Assembly: GCA_947311435.1 (NCBI GenBank)
Contig: CAMZKT010000002.1
Coordinates: 1 to 46,072, forward strand
Source: an uncultured Desulfocapsa sp.
GTDB taxonomy: Bacteria > Desulfobacterota > Desulfobulbia > Desulfobulbales > Desulfocapsaceae
Reading direction: 5' to 3'
Length of the DNA stretch: 46,072 nucleotides
Notes under the pieces: generated by a model
The model's input: only the letters and a program-made list of their open reading frames with translations
Databases searched by the model: none
Told to the model about the DNA's origin: nothing
Shown: in pieces, positions 9,002 through 16,379 of the stretch
How the letters are laid out: each line of letters opens with the position of its first letter
Position numbering within the stretch: position 1 is the stretch's first letter
Program-made: the position numbers and the translations under genes

Positions 9002-10287
9002 CCTTCGATGAGCTTCTGGCCTTTGACAAACAACATATCTGGCACCCCTATTCTTCCCTAACAAATCCTCTCGCCACCTATCCTGTGGAGTCAGCATCGG
9101 GTGTTCGCATTCGTCTAATGGATGGAAGAGAGCTGATTGACGGGATGGCTTCCTGGTGGTCTGTGATTCACGGCTATGCTCACCCAGTGCTGATAGATGC
9201 CATTCAGCAGCAGGCAGCTAAACTTTCCCATGTGATGTTTGGCGGGTTGACCCATGAACCTGCTGTGCAGCTTGCCCGGACTCTTGTCGAAATCACACCA
9301 GATCCACTTGATCTTGTTTTCTTTGCAGATTCGGGGTCTGTTTCGGTGGAAGTTGCCATGAAAATGGCTATCCAATATTATTATGCAATCGGGAGAAAGG
9401 AGAAACAAGGATTTCTCACTATTCGCTCGGGATATCATGGGGATGTGTTTCATTGCATGTCAGTGTGTGATCCGGTAAATGGGATGCATCATATTTTTAA
9501 GGGAATCCTGCCCGAATACCTTTTTGCGGATAGACCGGAATGTGGTTTTTATGACGAATGGGATGAATTGGATTTTCTTTCCTTTCAAAAGTTAATTGAA
9601 AAACACCATCCTTCCCTGTGTGCAGTAATCCTTGAACCAATCGTTCAGGGAGCTGGGGGGATGCGCTTTTATCATCCTCAGTATTTATGTAAAGTCCGGG
9701 AACTTTGTGATCGCTATGATCTCCTGTTGATTGCCGATGAGATAGCGACTGGTTTTGGGAGAAGTGGGAAGCTGTTTGCCTGTGAACATGCCAGGATTGT
9801 TCCGGATCTTCTCTGTGTGGGAAAGGCGCTTACCGGCGGGTATATGACTCTTGCTGCAGTTCTGGCCGGTGGCCGAATCGGAGAGTTTATTTCACAGGGT
9901 GATCCCGGTGTGTTCATGCATGGTCCGACTTTTATGGCCAATCCTCTTGCCTGTGCCGTGGCCAATGCCTCTGTCAGGTTGCTGCTTGAGTCAGAGTGGC
10001 AGAAAAATGTTCTTGCCCTGGAGAAGGGCTTGAAGCTAGGACTTGCTCCCTGTAGAGATCTTGAAAGCGTTGCCGATGTTCGGGTTTTGGGTGGTGTTGG
10101 TGTGGTTGAGATGAAGGAGGCCGTTGATATGAAACGTGTTCAACCAGCATTTGTCAGCAAGGGTGTGTGGGTTCGACCCTTTGCTAAACTTGTATATGTG
10201 ATGCCGCCCTATTGCATTGAGCAGGAAGATCTGGCGAGTTTGACCACAGCAATTTGTGAGGTGCTTGCAGAGGAAGAAAGTCGGTGA
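8998..10287 (+). CDS. bioA: Adenosylmethionine--8-amino-7-oxononanoate aminotransferase
   Basis: The 429-residue protein is a class III PLP aminotransferase. It opens with the BioA hallmark HIWHPYSSL, which helps to shape the SAM/KAPA site. The predicted PLP-lysine is K276 in GKALTGGYM, preceded by the ADEIATGFGR block. It converts KAPA to DAPA using SAM as the amino donor. Its start overlaps the bioB stop and its stop overlaps the GTG start of bioF, so the chain is translationally coupled. Confidence 0.96.
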   Translation: MTFDELLAFDKQHIWHPYSSLTNPLATYPVESASGVRIRLMDGRELIDGMASWWSVIHGYAHPVLIDAIQQQAAKLSHVMFGGLTHEPAVQLARTLVEITPDPLDLVFFADSGSVSVEVAMKMAIQYYYAIGRKEKQGFLTIRSGYHGDVFHCMSVCDPVNGMHHIFKGILPEYLFADRPECGFYDEWDELDFLSFQKLIEKHHPSLCAVILEPIVQGAGGMRFYHPQYLCKVRELCDRYDLLLIADEIATGFGRSGKLFACEHARIVPDLLCVGKALTGGYMTLAAVLAGGRIGEFISQGDPGVFMHGPTFMANPLACAVANASVRLLLESEWQKNVLALEKGLKLGLAPCRDLESVADVRVLGGVGVVEMKEAVDMKRVQPAFVSKGVWVRPFAKLVYVMPPYCIEQEDLASLTTAICEVLAEEESR

Positions 10288-11483
10288 ATATAAAATATGA
10301 AAAAAAGCTTAATGAACTGAGAAGGAAGGGGCGTTTGCGGGAGCTGGTGCCCTTCCAACAGGCAGGGCTGCCGGGGAGTGGCCCAAGTGTGAGATATAAG
10401 GGCAGGAGTCTTCTCAATCTCAGCTCAAATGATTATTTGGGCTTGGGGCAGGATGAGGCTTTTCGTCAACAATTTTTGACGGATCTGGATGTTACTGACA
10501 GCACAAAATCTGGATTTGCAGCAGCCTCCTCAAGACTGCTTACAGGGGATTCCCCTCTGGCTCATCACCTGGAAGATGAAATCGCCCGTGTATACAACAG
10601 TGAATCAGCCCTGATTTTTAACTCCGGCTATCATGCAAATATAGGTATTCTACCCGCTTTGTTCGGCAGGGGAGACCTGATCCTCTCCGATAAACTGAAC
10701 CACGCATCAATTCATGACGGCCTGCAACTCAGCAGGGCTGACTGTAAACGTTTTCGCCATGGTGATTATGAGCAGTTGTGGGGGATGCTCAGAAAATATA
10801 GGAAACAGTATCAGCAGGTGGTGATTGTTTCTGAGTCAGTTTTCAGTATGGATGGGGATGAGGCCGATCTGGATCGTTTGCTTGAATTGAAATATGAGTT
10901 CGATGCCAGCTTGTATCTTGATGAAGCTCACGCCCTCGGGGTTTATGGGAGGCAGGGGCTGGGAAAAGCAGAAAAAAAAGGATTGCTTCAGGATGTGGAT
11001 TTCCTGGTGGGAACCTTTGGTAAAGCTTTGGCGTCCGTGGGTGCTTTCGTCTGTTGTTCAGGGGAAATACGTGATTATCTGGTGAATCACAGCAGGTCTT
11101 TAATGTATACCACTGCGCTTCCTCCAGTGATCTTGCACTGGAACCTGTATGTTTTTCAACACATGCTCACGATGAATAGAGAGAGACGTCACCTTCAGCA
11201 GATTTCAACGCAGTTACGTCGCGAATTTGCTGAAAAAGAGTTTGCAAACCTTGGGACTACTCATATCATTCCCGTTTTAGTGGGTGATGACAGACGTGTT
11301 CTTGAGCAGTCAGGCAGGATGCAGGAACATGGTTTTCTGGTACTTCCTGTTCGTCCACCAACGGTACCTGAAGGGACAGCCCGTTTTCGTTTTTCAATCT
11401 GCGCCAATATGCAATGGGAAGATATACAGCAGCTCCCTTCCTGCATGGCAGGAATCGCGGTGGGGGCCAACGGTGAAAAGTAA
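10284..11483 (+). CDS. bioF: 8-amino-7-oxononanoate synthase
   Basis: This 399-residue alpha-oxoamine synthase condenses pimeloyl-ACP (or -CoA) with alanine to give KAPA. Family blocks seen are LSSNDYLGLG, the DEAHALGVYG aspartate loop that contacts PLP, and the PLP-lysine K247 in GTFGKALAS. Translation starts at GTG 10284, which overlaps the bioA TGA. The bioG start lies within its last codons. Confidence 0.95.
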   Translation: MNIKYEKKLNELRRKGRLRELVPFQQAGLPGSGPSVRYKGRSLLNLSSNDYLGLGQDEAFRQQFLTDLDVTDSTKSGFAAASSRLLTGDSPLAHHLEDEIARVYNSESALIFNSGYHANIGILPALFGRGDLILSDKLNHASIHDGLQLSRADCKRFRHGDYEQLWGMLRKYRKQYQQVVIVSESVFSMDGDEADLDRLLELKYEFDASLYLDEAHALGVYGRQGLGKAEKKGLLQDVDFLVGTFGKALASVGAFVCCSGEIRDYLVNHSRSLMYTTALPPVILHWNLYVFQHMLTMNRERRHLQQISTQLRREFAEKEFANLGTTHIIPVLVGDDRRVLEQSGRMQEHGFLVLPVRPPTVPEGTARFRFSICANMQWEDIQQLPSCMAGIAVGANGEK

Positions 11484-12174
11484 ATGGCTTCACTGGGGAA
11501 AGAGGGGCGATCTGCTTGTTTTTTGTAACGGCTGGGGGATGGATGAATACCCTTTCAGAGTACTGGCAAGCCATCAATGGAATGTCCTTATGTTCTATGA
11601 CTATCGTGATCTCAGTGTTGATCAGGATTTAGATTGGTTGATGGGTGAGTATAATAACGTTGCTTTGCTGGGCTGGTCCATGGGAGTGTGGGCGGGGCAG
11701 CAGATGTTTGAAGGGTTTTCGGAAAGGATCAGTACAGCAATTGCCATCAATGGAAGTCTGTGTCCCATAGACGATCACCATGGAATACCTTTGGAAAGAG
11801 TTCAGGCAACATACACCTCCCTTGACGAAAAACAGCGACTGAAGTTTTACGCAAGAATGTGTAAAGATCGTTCTTTGTATCGACAATTCCTTATGAATCA
11901 ACCACGGAGAAAAGTTGAAAGCCAGAAAAAAGAACTCGGAGTTTTACTGGAGAGTGCTGTGGTGAGAAAATCCAGACAGAATTCCATTTATGATTGCGCC
12001 GTTGTCGCAAGCCATGACTCCATTGTGCCAACTCGAAACCAGTTGCGGTTTTGGCCCGAGAAAATAGTTCGTCAGGTCGCGGGGAGTCATTTCCTGTTTT
12101 ACTCGTATAAGAGTTGGGATGAAATTGTTGAGACGTTGAGTTCCAGGATAGACAATGGCTTTACAACTCGATAA
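11473..12174 (+). CDS. bioG: BioG-type pimeloyl-ACP methyl ester esterase
   Basis: The 233-residue protein is a small alpha/beta hydrolase resembling the BioG (DUF452) family. It has an N-terminal FCNGWGMD block, a nucleophile elbow GWSMG with Ser69, an acidic residue in ASHDSIVP, and a late His206 in GSHFLF, giving a plausible Ser-Asp-His triad. BioG releases pimeloyl-ACP from its methyl ester, ending the BioC-dependent masking cycle. I chose GTG 11473, overlapping bioF by 11 bp, because the homologous region begins immediately after it; a longer in-frame extension from 11284 lies entirely within bioF. It overlaps bioC by 20 bp. Confidence 0.88.
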   Translation: MKSKWLHWGKRGDLLVFCNGWGMDEYPFRVLASHQWNVLMFYDYRDLSVDQDLDWLMGEYNNVALLGWSMGVWAGQQMFEGFSERISTAIAINGSLCPIDDHHGIPLERVQATYTSLDEKQRLKFYARMCKDRSLYRQFLMNQPRRKVESQKKELGVLLESAVVRKSRQNSIYDCAVVASHDSIVPTRNQLRFWPEKIVRQVAGSHFLFYSYKSWDEIVETLSSRIDNGFTTR

Positions 12175-12925
12175 AAAAAGAATAGCCCAATGCTTTCGAC
12201 GTAGCTTGCCGACCTACGACAAGACCGCACTTGTACAGAATGCGCTGGCCGTGAGATTAGATGAAATGCTTGCCGGTTTGCCGGATAGAGCTTTTCATCG
12301 CGTGCTTGAGATCGGTTGTTGTACGGGTGGTTTGAGTGAACTGGTCTGTTATAACCATCCCCTGAAAACACTTTTTTTGAATGATCTGGTTCCAGAATTT
12401 GAAGAGCTTGTTTTTCGTCGATTAGCCATGTGTTGTGCTACTCGGTTGATACCATTTTTTGGTGACATAGAAGCCATGACGTTACCATCTGAGCTTTCCC
12501 TGATTGTCTCTGGTGCGACCTTTCAATGGCTCACTGATTTACCCTCTTTTCTTCATCGTCTTGGGGCTGGGCTTCAATCCGGTGCTTTTCTGGGATTTTC
12601 AGTGTTTGGGCGCGGGACATTGAAAGAATTTTCCAGTTTGACTTCTGTTGCTTTACAGTATCATTCAGAGCAGGAAATAAGAACTTTTCTTAAAAAACAG
12701 TTTGTTGTGGAGTCCTGTGAACATTACGAGGATCAACTTTTTTTCCCCTCCATTCATGATATCTTCAGCCATATTCGCAGTACTGGAGTTGGAGGTGTGA
12801 GTGAATACCAGTGGAATAAAGAAAGACTTCATCTTTTTAAAGAGCGTTACTTTACAGAATATGCCTGCGAGAAGGGTTTACCCGTGAGCTATCATTCTTC
12901 CTGTTATGTCGCGAGGAAGCGATGA
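12155..12925 (+). CDS. bioC: Malonyl-ACP O-methyltransferase BioC
   Basis: The 256-residue class I methyltransferase begins with the BioC-typical KKRIAQCFRRSLPTYDK segment. It carries the SAM-binding motif VLEIGCCTGG at residues 50-59, and a later GATFQWL block is typical of the family. It methylates the free carboxyl of malonyl-ACP so that it can enter fatty acid elongation as a disguised primer. It overlaps bioG upstream and bioD by 4 bp downstream. The methyl donor product is SAH, which the downstream mtaD-like enzyme could in principle handle. Confidence 0.92.
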   Translation: MALQLDKKRIAQCFRRSLPTYDKTALVQNALAVRLDEMLAGLPDRAFHRVLEIGCCTGGLSELVCYNHPLKTLFLNDLVPEFEELVFRRLAMCCATRLIPFFGDIEAMTLPSELSLIVSGATFQWLTDLPSFLHRLGAGLQSGAFLGFSVFGRGTLKEFSSLTSVALQYHSEQEIRTFLKKQFVVESCEHYEDQLFFPSIHDIFSHIRSTGVGGVSEYQWNKERLHLFKERYFTEYACEKGLPVSYHSSCYVARKR

Positions 12926-13623
12926 GGGGAAAGGTAATTTGTATAAGCGGAATTGATACGGATATTGGAAAGACTGTCGCCACGGGTCTTATGGCCAAAA
13001 CCCTTTTGCTGGAGGGATATTCCGTGATAACCCAGAAAATTGCACAAACTGGATGTACGGGGATTGCAGAGGATATATTGGCACACCGCCGGTTGATGGG
13101 GCTTAAGCTTTTCCCTGAGGACAAGGATGGAACAACTTGCCCCTTTGTTTTTAGTAAGGCCTGTTCTCCGCACCTTGCAGCAGCGCTCGAACATACTGTA
13201 ATTGATACAAAAATGATAACACGAATTACGCAGTCTTTAAGAGAAAAATATGATTATGTGCTGCTGGAAGGGGCCGGGGGGCTGATGGTTCCACTCAAGC
13301 GTGAAACAACCTTTCTTGATTATGTTGAGGAGCAGGGGTATTCTTTAATATTGGTTTCAAGTCCGAGACTTGGTTCGATTAATCACACTTTGTCAGCCCT
13401 GGAGCTTGCACAGAACAGGGGAATAGAAATAAAAGGTATTGTCTATAACTGCCATAATGTAAGTGATCAAACAATCTGTGCCGATACTAGAGAATTGTTC
13501 TGCAGGTTTTTACAAAAGTATGCTTTTCCCTCAGTTGTTGTCGACTTACTGACAGAAAAACATTATTTCAAGTCAGAGACTTCGTTTGAGTGTTTAGGCT
13601 TGTTTGGAAAAGGGATGTCATGA
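12922..13623 (+). CDS. bioD: Dethiobiotin synthetase
   Basis: This 233-residue ATPase has the BioD P-loop SGIDTDIGKT (residues 9-18), the KIAQTG substrate loop and the EGAGGLMVPL block. It closes the ureido ring of dethiobiotin from DAPA, CO2 and ATP. The ATG overlaps the bioC stop, and its own TGA overlaps the start of a small cysteine-containing gene. This completes the set bioB-A-F-G-C-D on one transcript. Confidence 0.95.
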   Translation: MRGKVICISGIDTDIGKTVATGLMAKTLLLEGYSVITQKIAQTGCTGIAEDILAHRRLMGLKLFPEDKDGTTCPFVFSKACSPHLAAALEHTVIDTKMITRITQSLREKYDYVLLEGAGGLMVPLKRETTFLDYVEEQGYSLILVSSPRLGSINHTLSALELAQNRGIEIKGIVYNCHNVSDQTICADTRELFCRFLQKYAFPSVVVDLLTEKHYFKSETSFECLGLFGKGMS

Positions 13624-13832
13624 TCTATCTACAGAAAAAAAATTGTTTAAGTTGTCGGAAGTTTCGATTGGAAGACCCTTATTCGGGGATTTGCAGAACG
13701 GATAAAAGTGTCGAGCAGTATCCCATAAAGACCACAGAAGAAACCTGTGAAGAATGGGAGGACGGTGGACAACAGTATAATATACGCCTCGGTTGGATTA
13801 GGAAGACATTGGAATTGCGAGGAAATCGATAG
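13620..13832 (+). CDS. Small four-cysteine protein, function unknown
   Basis: The 70-residue protein starts at ATG 13620, overlapping the bioD stop (ATGA), so it is translationally coupled to the biotin operon. It has four cysteines: C9 and C12 (CLSC), C25 (GIC) and C43 (TCEEW). The spacing C-x2-C-x12-C-x17-C, with an aromatic after the first pair and a tryptophan after the last cysteine, suggests a small zinc or [4Fe-4S] site. It recalls the small HiPIP-like subunits of some glycyl radical enzymes, but that is only a pattern likeness. I do not recognise a family. An iron-sulfur role for BioB is one speculative option. Confidence 0.7.
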   Translation: MIYLQKKNCLSCRKFRLEDPYSGICRTDKSVEQYPIKTTEETCEEWEDGGQQYNIRLGWIRKTLELRGNR

Positions 13833-13899
13833 TACCCTGTCAGCAGTTAGCAATTCAGGGGGACTCGAATATGAGTTGTTTGTCCCGGTGAACAGTTAC

Positions 13900-13919
13900 G
13901 GCAGGAGGTGTCTCCTGCC
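13900..13919. terminator. Hairpin between convergent bio operon and rhodanese gene
   Basis: A perfect 8-bp stem GGCAGGAG/CTCCTGCC closes a GTGT loop, midway between the convergent genes ending at 13832 and 13960. There is no run of T on either side, so it may act as a 3'-end stabiliser or Rho-assisted stop rather than a classical intrinsic terminator. Confidence 0.45.
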
Positions 13920-13925
13920 TGTGTT

Positions 13926-13973
13926 GTCCAAAAACTTAATTTTTCACTTGTCCAAAAACTTAATTTTTCACTT
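13926..13973. repeat. Perfect 24-bp tandem duplication spanning a stop codon
   Basis: Two identical, directly abutting 24-bp units (13926-13949 and 13950-13973) begin GTCCAAAAAC and end in TTTTTCACTT. The minus-strand rhodanese gene stops inside the second unit (TAA at 13962-13960), so the last few codons and the stop are repeated downstream. It looks like a recent slippage or recombination duplication. Confidence 0.9.
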
Positions 13974-14493
13974 TTGCAACATCGTATCCGGCACCTTTCC
14001 ATGCAAATATTCCACCGGAATAGCGGTACACGTTTTTGTACCCCAGTTTTTTGGCCCACAAGGCACCATTGTGACTACGGGTACATTTGACAAAACCGCA
14101 GTATATAATGATTTCCTTCTCTTTGTCACTTCCCAGCAAAGCCCTGAAGTCAGCTTCTGATTTGCCATCTGTTTCTGCACTGTTCCATTCTTTCATTGGT
14201 TCTATCGGAAACAGAAACTGAACAGCACCGGGTATATGTGCTTTTTTGTATGATGCTTTGTATGGCATTGTGTCCACAATGAGAATGTCCTGGCCGGATT
14301 CCAGTAGCTTTTTTAATTCTGAGGTTGTTATGAGGTCATATCCTCCTTCAAGTACTTCTCTTGTGAGTTTTACTGCGGATGCCTCCACCTCGACTTCCTT
14401 TTTAAATTTTGAGTTACCAAAGCCATAAGAGTTGGCACTGGTAGTTAGTATCAGTAACAGCAGGGCAGCACTACATTTTTTCCACATTCTCAT
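13960..14493 (-). CDS. Exported rhodanese-like sulfurtransferase
   Basis: The 177-residue protein has a signal peptide (residues 1-22) and a single rhodanese domain (about 50-170). The domain includes ILIVDTM and the end block YKNVYRYSGGIFAWKGAGY. The active-site region reads YCGFVKCTRSHNGA with C132, C137 and R139. Compared with the usual C-x4-R-S loop, the arginine-serine pair is displaced two residues from C132, so the loop is longer and has a second cysteine. It may move sulfane sulfur in the periplasm or be redox active. The MauE/DoxX-like membrane gene lies 17 bp upstream and is probably co-transcribed. Confidence 0.85.
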   Translation of the reverse strand: MRMWKKCSAALLLLILTTSANSYGFGNSKFKKEVEVEASAVKLTREVLEGGYDLITTSELKKLLESGQDILIVDTMPYKASYKKAHIPGAVQFLFPIEPMKEWNSAETDGKSEADFRALLGSDKEKEIIIYCGFVKCTRSHNGALWAKKLGYKNVYRYSGGIFAWKGAGYDVAKVKN

Positions 14494-14510
14494 TTTGTTC
14501 TCCAGTTAAG

Positions 14511-14948
14511 TTAAAGTTGTTGAACGGTTTTTCTAGACACCCAAAACAGGAAAAACAGCGGAATCAAAAAGACAATGTCTCTATAGAGTGCCGCTCTTAG
14601 TCCCGAAAACGCCTCATGTTCTGGATCTCCGGTACTGAAACATCCGCAATCAATATCAAGACCAATCAGGATTCCATAGGAAAGGACGAAGATAAAGAGA
14701 GCGTATAAAAATAATGTGCTCATTAAGCTCCATCGTCTCCCCATGACCAAACCGATGGCTGTAATAATTTCAAACAGAGGGAGTATGAGAGCGAAAGAAT
14801 TGACGAGTTGGTCGGGCAACAGACCATAGGCGCCAACGACCCGTGAAAAATTGTCAAGGTTAAATAATTTTGGAATTCCCCCATAGAGGAAGATGCCTGC
14901 AAGAAAGAATCTGCTTACAACTACCCAGGTATCAATGGTATTCTTCAT
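14511..14948 (-). CDS. MauE/DoxX-family redox-associated membrane protein
   Basis: The 145-residue protein has four predicted transmembrane helices and a DCGCF motif (C101 and C103) between the third and fourth. This layout is typical of the MauE/DoxX superfamily, which supports disulfide formation or electron transfer to quinone. It starts the two-gene unit with the exported rhodanese, suggesting a periplasmic sulfur or thiol redox pair. Its start codon lies only 23 bp from a palindromic mobile element (14972-15121), so that element may affect its promoter. Confidence 0.82.
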   Translation of the reverse strand: MKNTIDTWVVVSRFFLAGIFLYGGIPKLFNLDNFSRVVGAYGLLPDQLVNSFALILPLFEIITAIGLVMGRRWSLMSTLFLYALFIFVLSYGILIGLDIDCGCFSTGDPEHEAFSGLRAALYRDIVFLIPLFFLFWVSRKTVQQL

Positions 14949-14971
14949 GTTTTTCTTGACTAATCAATTTT

Positions 14972-15121
14972 GACAGCGTCGTAAAAACTCTTCATCTTCT
15001 TCGTTGCTGTATTTTTTGTTTGATTACGACGTATCTTAGTACGTCGAAATCAAACAAAAAATACGCCCCTCGTATCTGAAGTTTTTTACTTACCCATCTC
15101 TCAATTGACCTTTTTACGAGT
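14972..15121. mobile_element. MITE-like palindromic element, copy 1
   Basis: This 150-bp element has a long internal hairpin with arms at 15009-15033 and 15040-15064, matching at 24 of 25 positions with a 6-nt loop. Short outer inverted repeats TCGTAAAAA (14979-14987) and TTTTTACGA (15111-15119) flank it. The 8-bp direct repeat TCAATTTT borders it on both sides (14964-14971 and 15122-15129), which looks like a target-site duplication. It is about 92% identical, without gaps, to copy 2 at 26425-26576. It encodes no protein, so it would need a transposase supplied elsewhere. Confidence 0.82.
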
Positions 15122-15129
15122 TCAATTTT

Positions 15130-15535
15130 ACGTGTGCTTCATTTATATTTGAGCACCTAAAATACATTTCATGGAGCTATATTGCAAATAGGAAAATATG
15201 ATACTTGTGGACGGCGGTATGGTATTTTTGTGGGACAGGGAGAGATTGTACCGGCATTCAGGAACTGAGTTGCGGAAAGTGTGAAGAAAAGAAAGCTTGT
15301 TCCCTGAACCCCGCTGGGAAAAGAAAATGGGGGGATATATACTTGTTCATATGGTGAATAAACGAGTTCAGCGAAGAATACATAAAGAATTGAAATAAGG
15401 TAGGAAACTTTTTTAATTTGTTGAAGTGCAGAATTTCGGTTAAAGAGTATCATCAAGAAACATTGCAGTTTGTTGTCTCGGAATGTACCGGGAAATTCAA
15501 CGTGAGTATGTCATAAGCAAAGGAGTTATGAAGTT
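15130..15535. other. Intergenic region with possible cysteine-rich remnant
   Basis: About 400 bp separate the mobile element from the CxxCH protein gene. Two short plus-strand frames look protein-like. One (15182-15268) encodes CGRRYGIFVGQGEIVPAF. The other (15205-15357), in a different frame, has five cysteines including CGKC and a further AC. Together they could be a frameshifted remnant of a small metal-binding protein. A minus-strand frame at 15169-15456 is not supported by any recognisable feature. Confidence 0.35.
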
Positions 15536-15853
15536 ATGAAGAAATTACTTTTTGTAGTGTCTCTATGTGTTCTTGCCGGGCCTGCTTTTGCAGAAACTAC
15601 TCTTGACGCACCAGCAGCACAGTGTCGTGAGCTCTTGGTGAAACGCTGTCAGTCTTGTCATTACCTTGAACGTGTCTGCAGTAAGGTGGGGAAAAAGTCA
15701 GAACGTGGGTGGAAGGCTACGGTGAAGCGAATGGTTAAACGACGTGGCGCCAAATTAGATGCGAGCGAACAGTCGACTTTGGTTGAATGTCTGGCAACAC
15801 CTACACCATCGGTTCTTGAAGAGTGCAAGGTAAGTGGTGGCGGTCGGCCGTAA
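15536..15853 (+). CDS. Periplasmic c-type cytochrome-like protein (CxxCH)
   Basis: The 105-residue protein has a clear signal peptide (residues 1-19, cleaved near AFA-E) and one haem c motif CQSCH at residues 38-42. A helix with GWKATVKRM follows; a methionine there could be the distal haem ligand. The mature protein of about 86 residues fits a small monohaem cytochrome. I chose ATG 15536 with AAAGGAG about 10 bp upstream. A three-codon frame (ATG 15528, Met-Lys-Leu-stop) ends across this start and might couple translation. The gene stands alone between minus-strand units. Confidence 0.75.
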   Translation: MKKLLFVVSLCVLAGPAFAETTLDAPAAQCRELLVKRCQSCHYLERVCSKVGKKSERGWKATVKRMVKRRGAKLDASEQSTLVECLATPTPSVLEECKVSGGGRP

Positions 15854-15882
15854 TAACCAGGTAAATATGTGAAAAATATGGC

Positions 15883-16194
15883 TCAACTGCGGAGTGTTCT
15901 TATGAATTGGTAATAAATAGCGTTGACTTTCAGGAACCGACAACCCACGCCGTCATCATCGCGATACATGATGTTCGCGTAAATTTCTGCCGTCAGGTCT
16001 TTATTTTCCTCGTCAAGTGTGATCTGGATGTTGCATTCGGTTCCTTCAAGTAACTCGATATCTGCTTCGTATTCAATATAGGCTCCTCCAACACTCATAT
16101 TACGTGTTTGTCCTTCTATGGTTGTACCGTTCTTTAGCTTGAGGAGCGCAAACTTTTTCAGAAGAACCCGTTCATTGTCACGATAGTTTTTCAT
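15883..16194 (-). CDS. PilZ domain protein, likely c-di-GMP binding
   Basis: The 103-residue protein is a single PilZ domain. It has the RxxxR motif (RDNER, R5 and R9) near the start and the N-x-S-x-x-G motif NMSVGG near residue 33, followed by GAYIE. Both halves of the c-di-GMP signature are intact, so ligand binding is likely. No output domain is attached, so it should act as a stand-alone adaptor. It is probably monocistronic; its target is not evident from the neighbours. Confidence 0.85.
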   Translation of the reverse strand: MKNYRDNERVLLKKFALLKLKNGTTIEGQTRNMSVGGAYIEYEADIELLEGTECNIQITLDEENKDLTAEIYANIMYRDDDGVGCRFLKVNAIYYQFIRTLRS

Positions 16195-16379
16195 TAGGAA
16201 GCCTTTTGTTTGAGGAGGAGGAAACGAGTAGGAATGTTATTCTTGATTTAAGGATATGACAAATACAAAGAATTTGTCAAGGGCACTTGTGGGATGGTAA
16301 CTAAGAGGGGGGAAGAGGGAGGATTTATCTAAAGTCCCCCTCTTTTTACTTATGGGATGTTTTGTTAGTGGGGCGGGGC

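Noticed and set aside
13926-13973. Two-unit repeat as a minimal CRISPR
   Set aside because: The units abut directly with no spacer, and no cas genes are present.
13747-14160. Plus-strand frame of 137 residues antisense to the rhodanese gene
   Set aside because: It runs through the tandem duplication and opposite a well-supported gene; no features of its own.
15169-15456. Minus-strand open frame of 95 residues
   Set aside because: It has no ribosome-binding site or recognisable feature, and runs antisense to the possible remnant; likely chance.
16303-16347. Terminator-like G/C-rich stem with a T run
   Set aside because: The T run lies on the plus strand, where no gene ends nearby; on the minus strand no T run follows, so its role is unclear.
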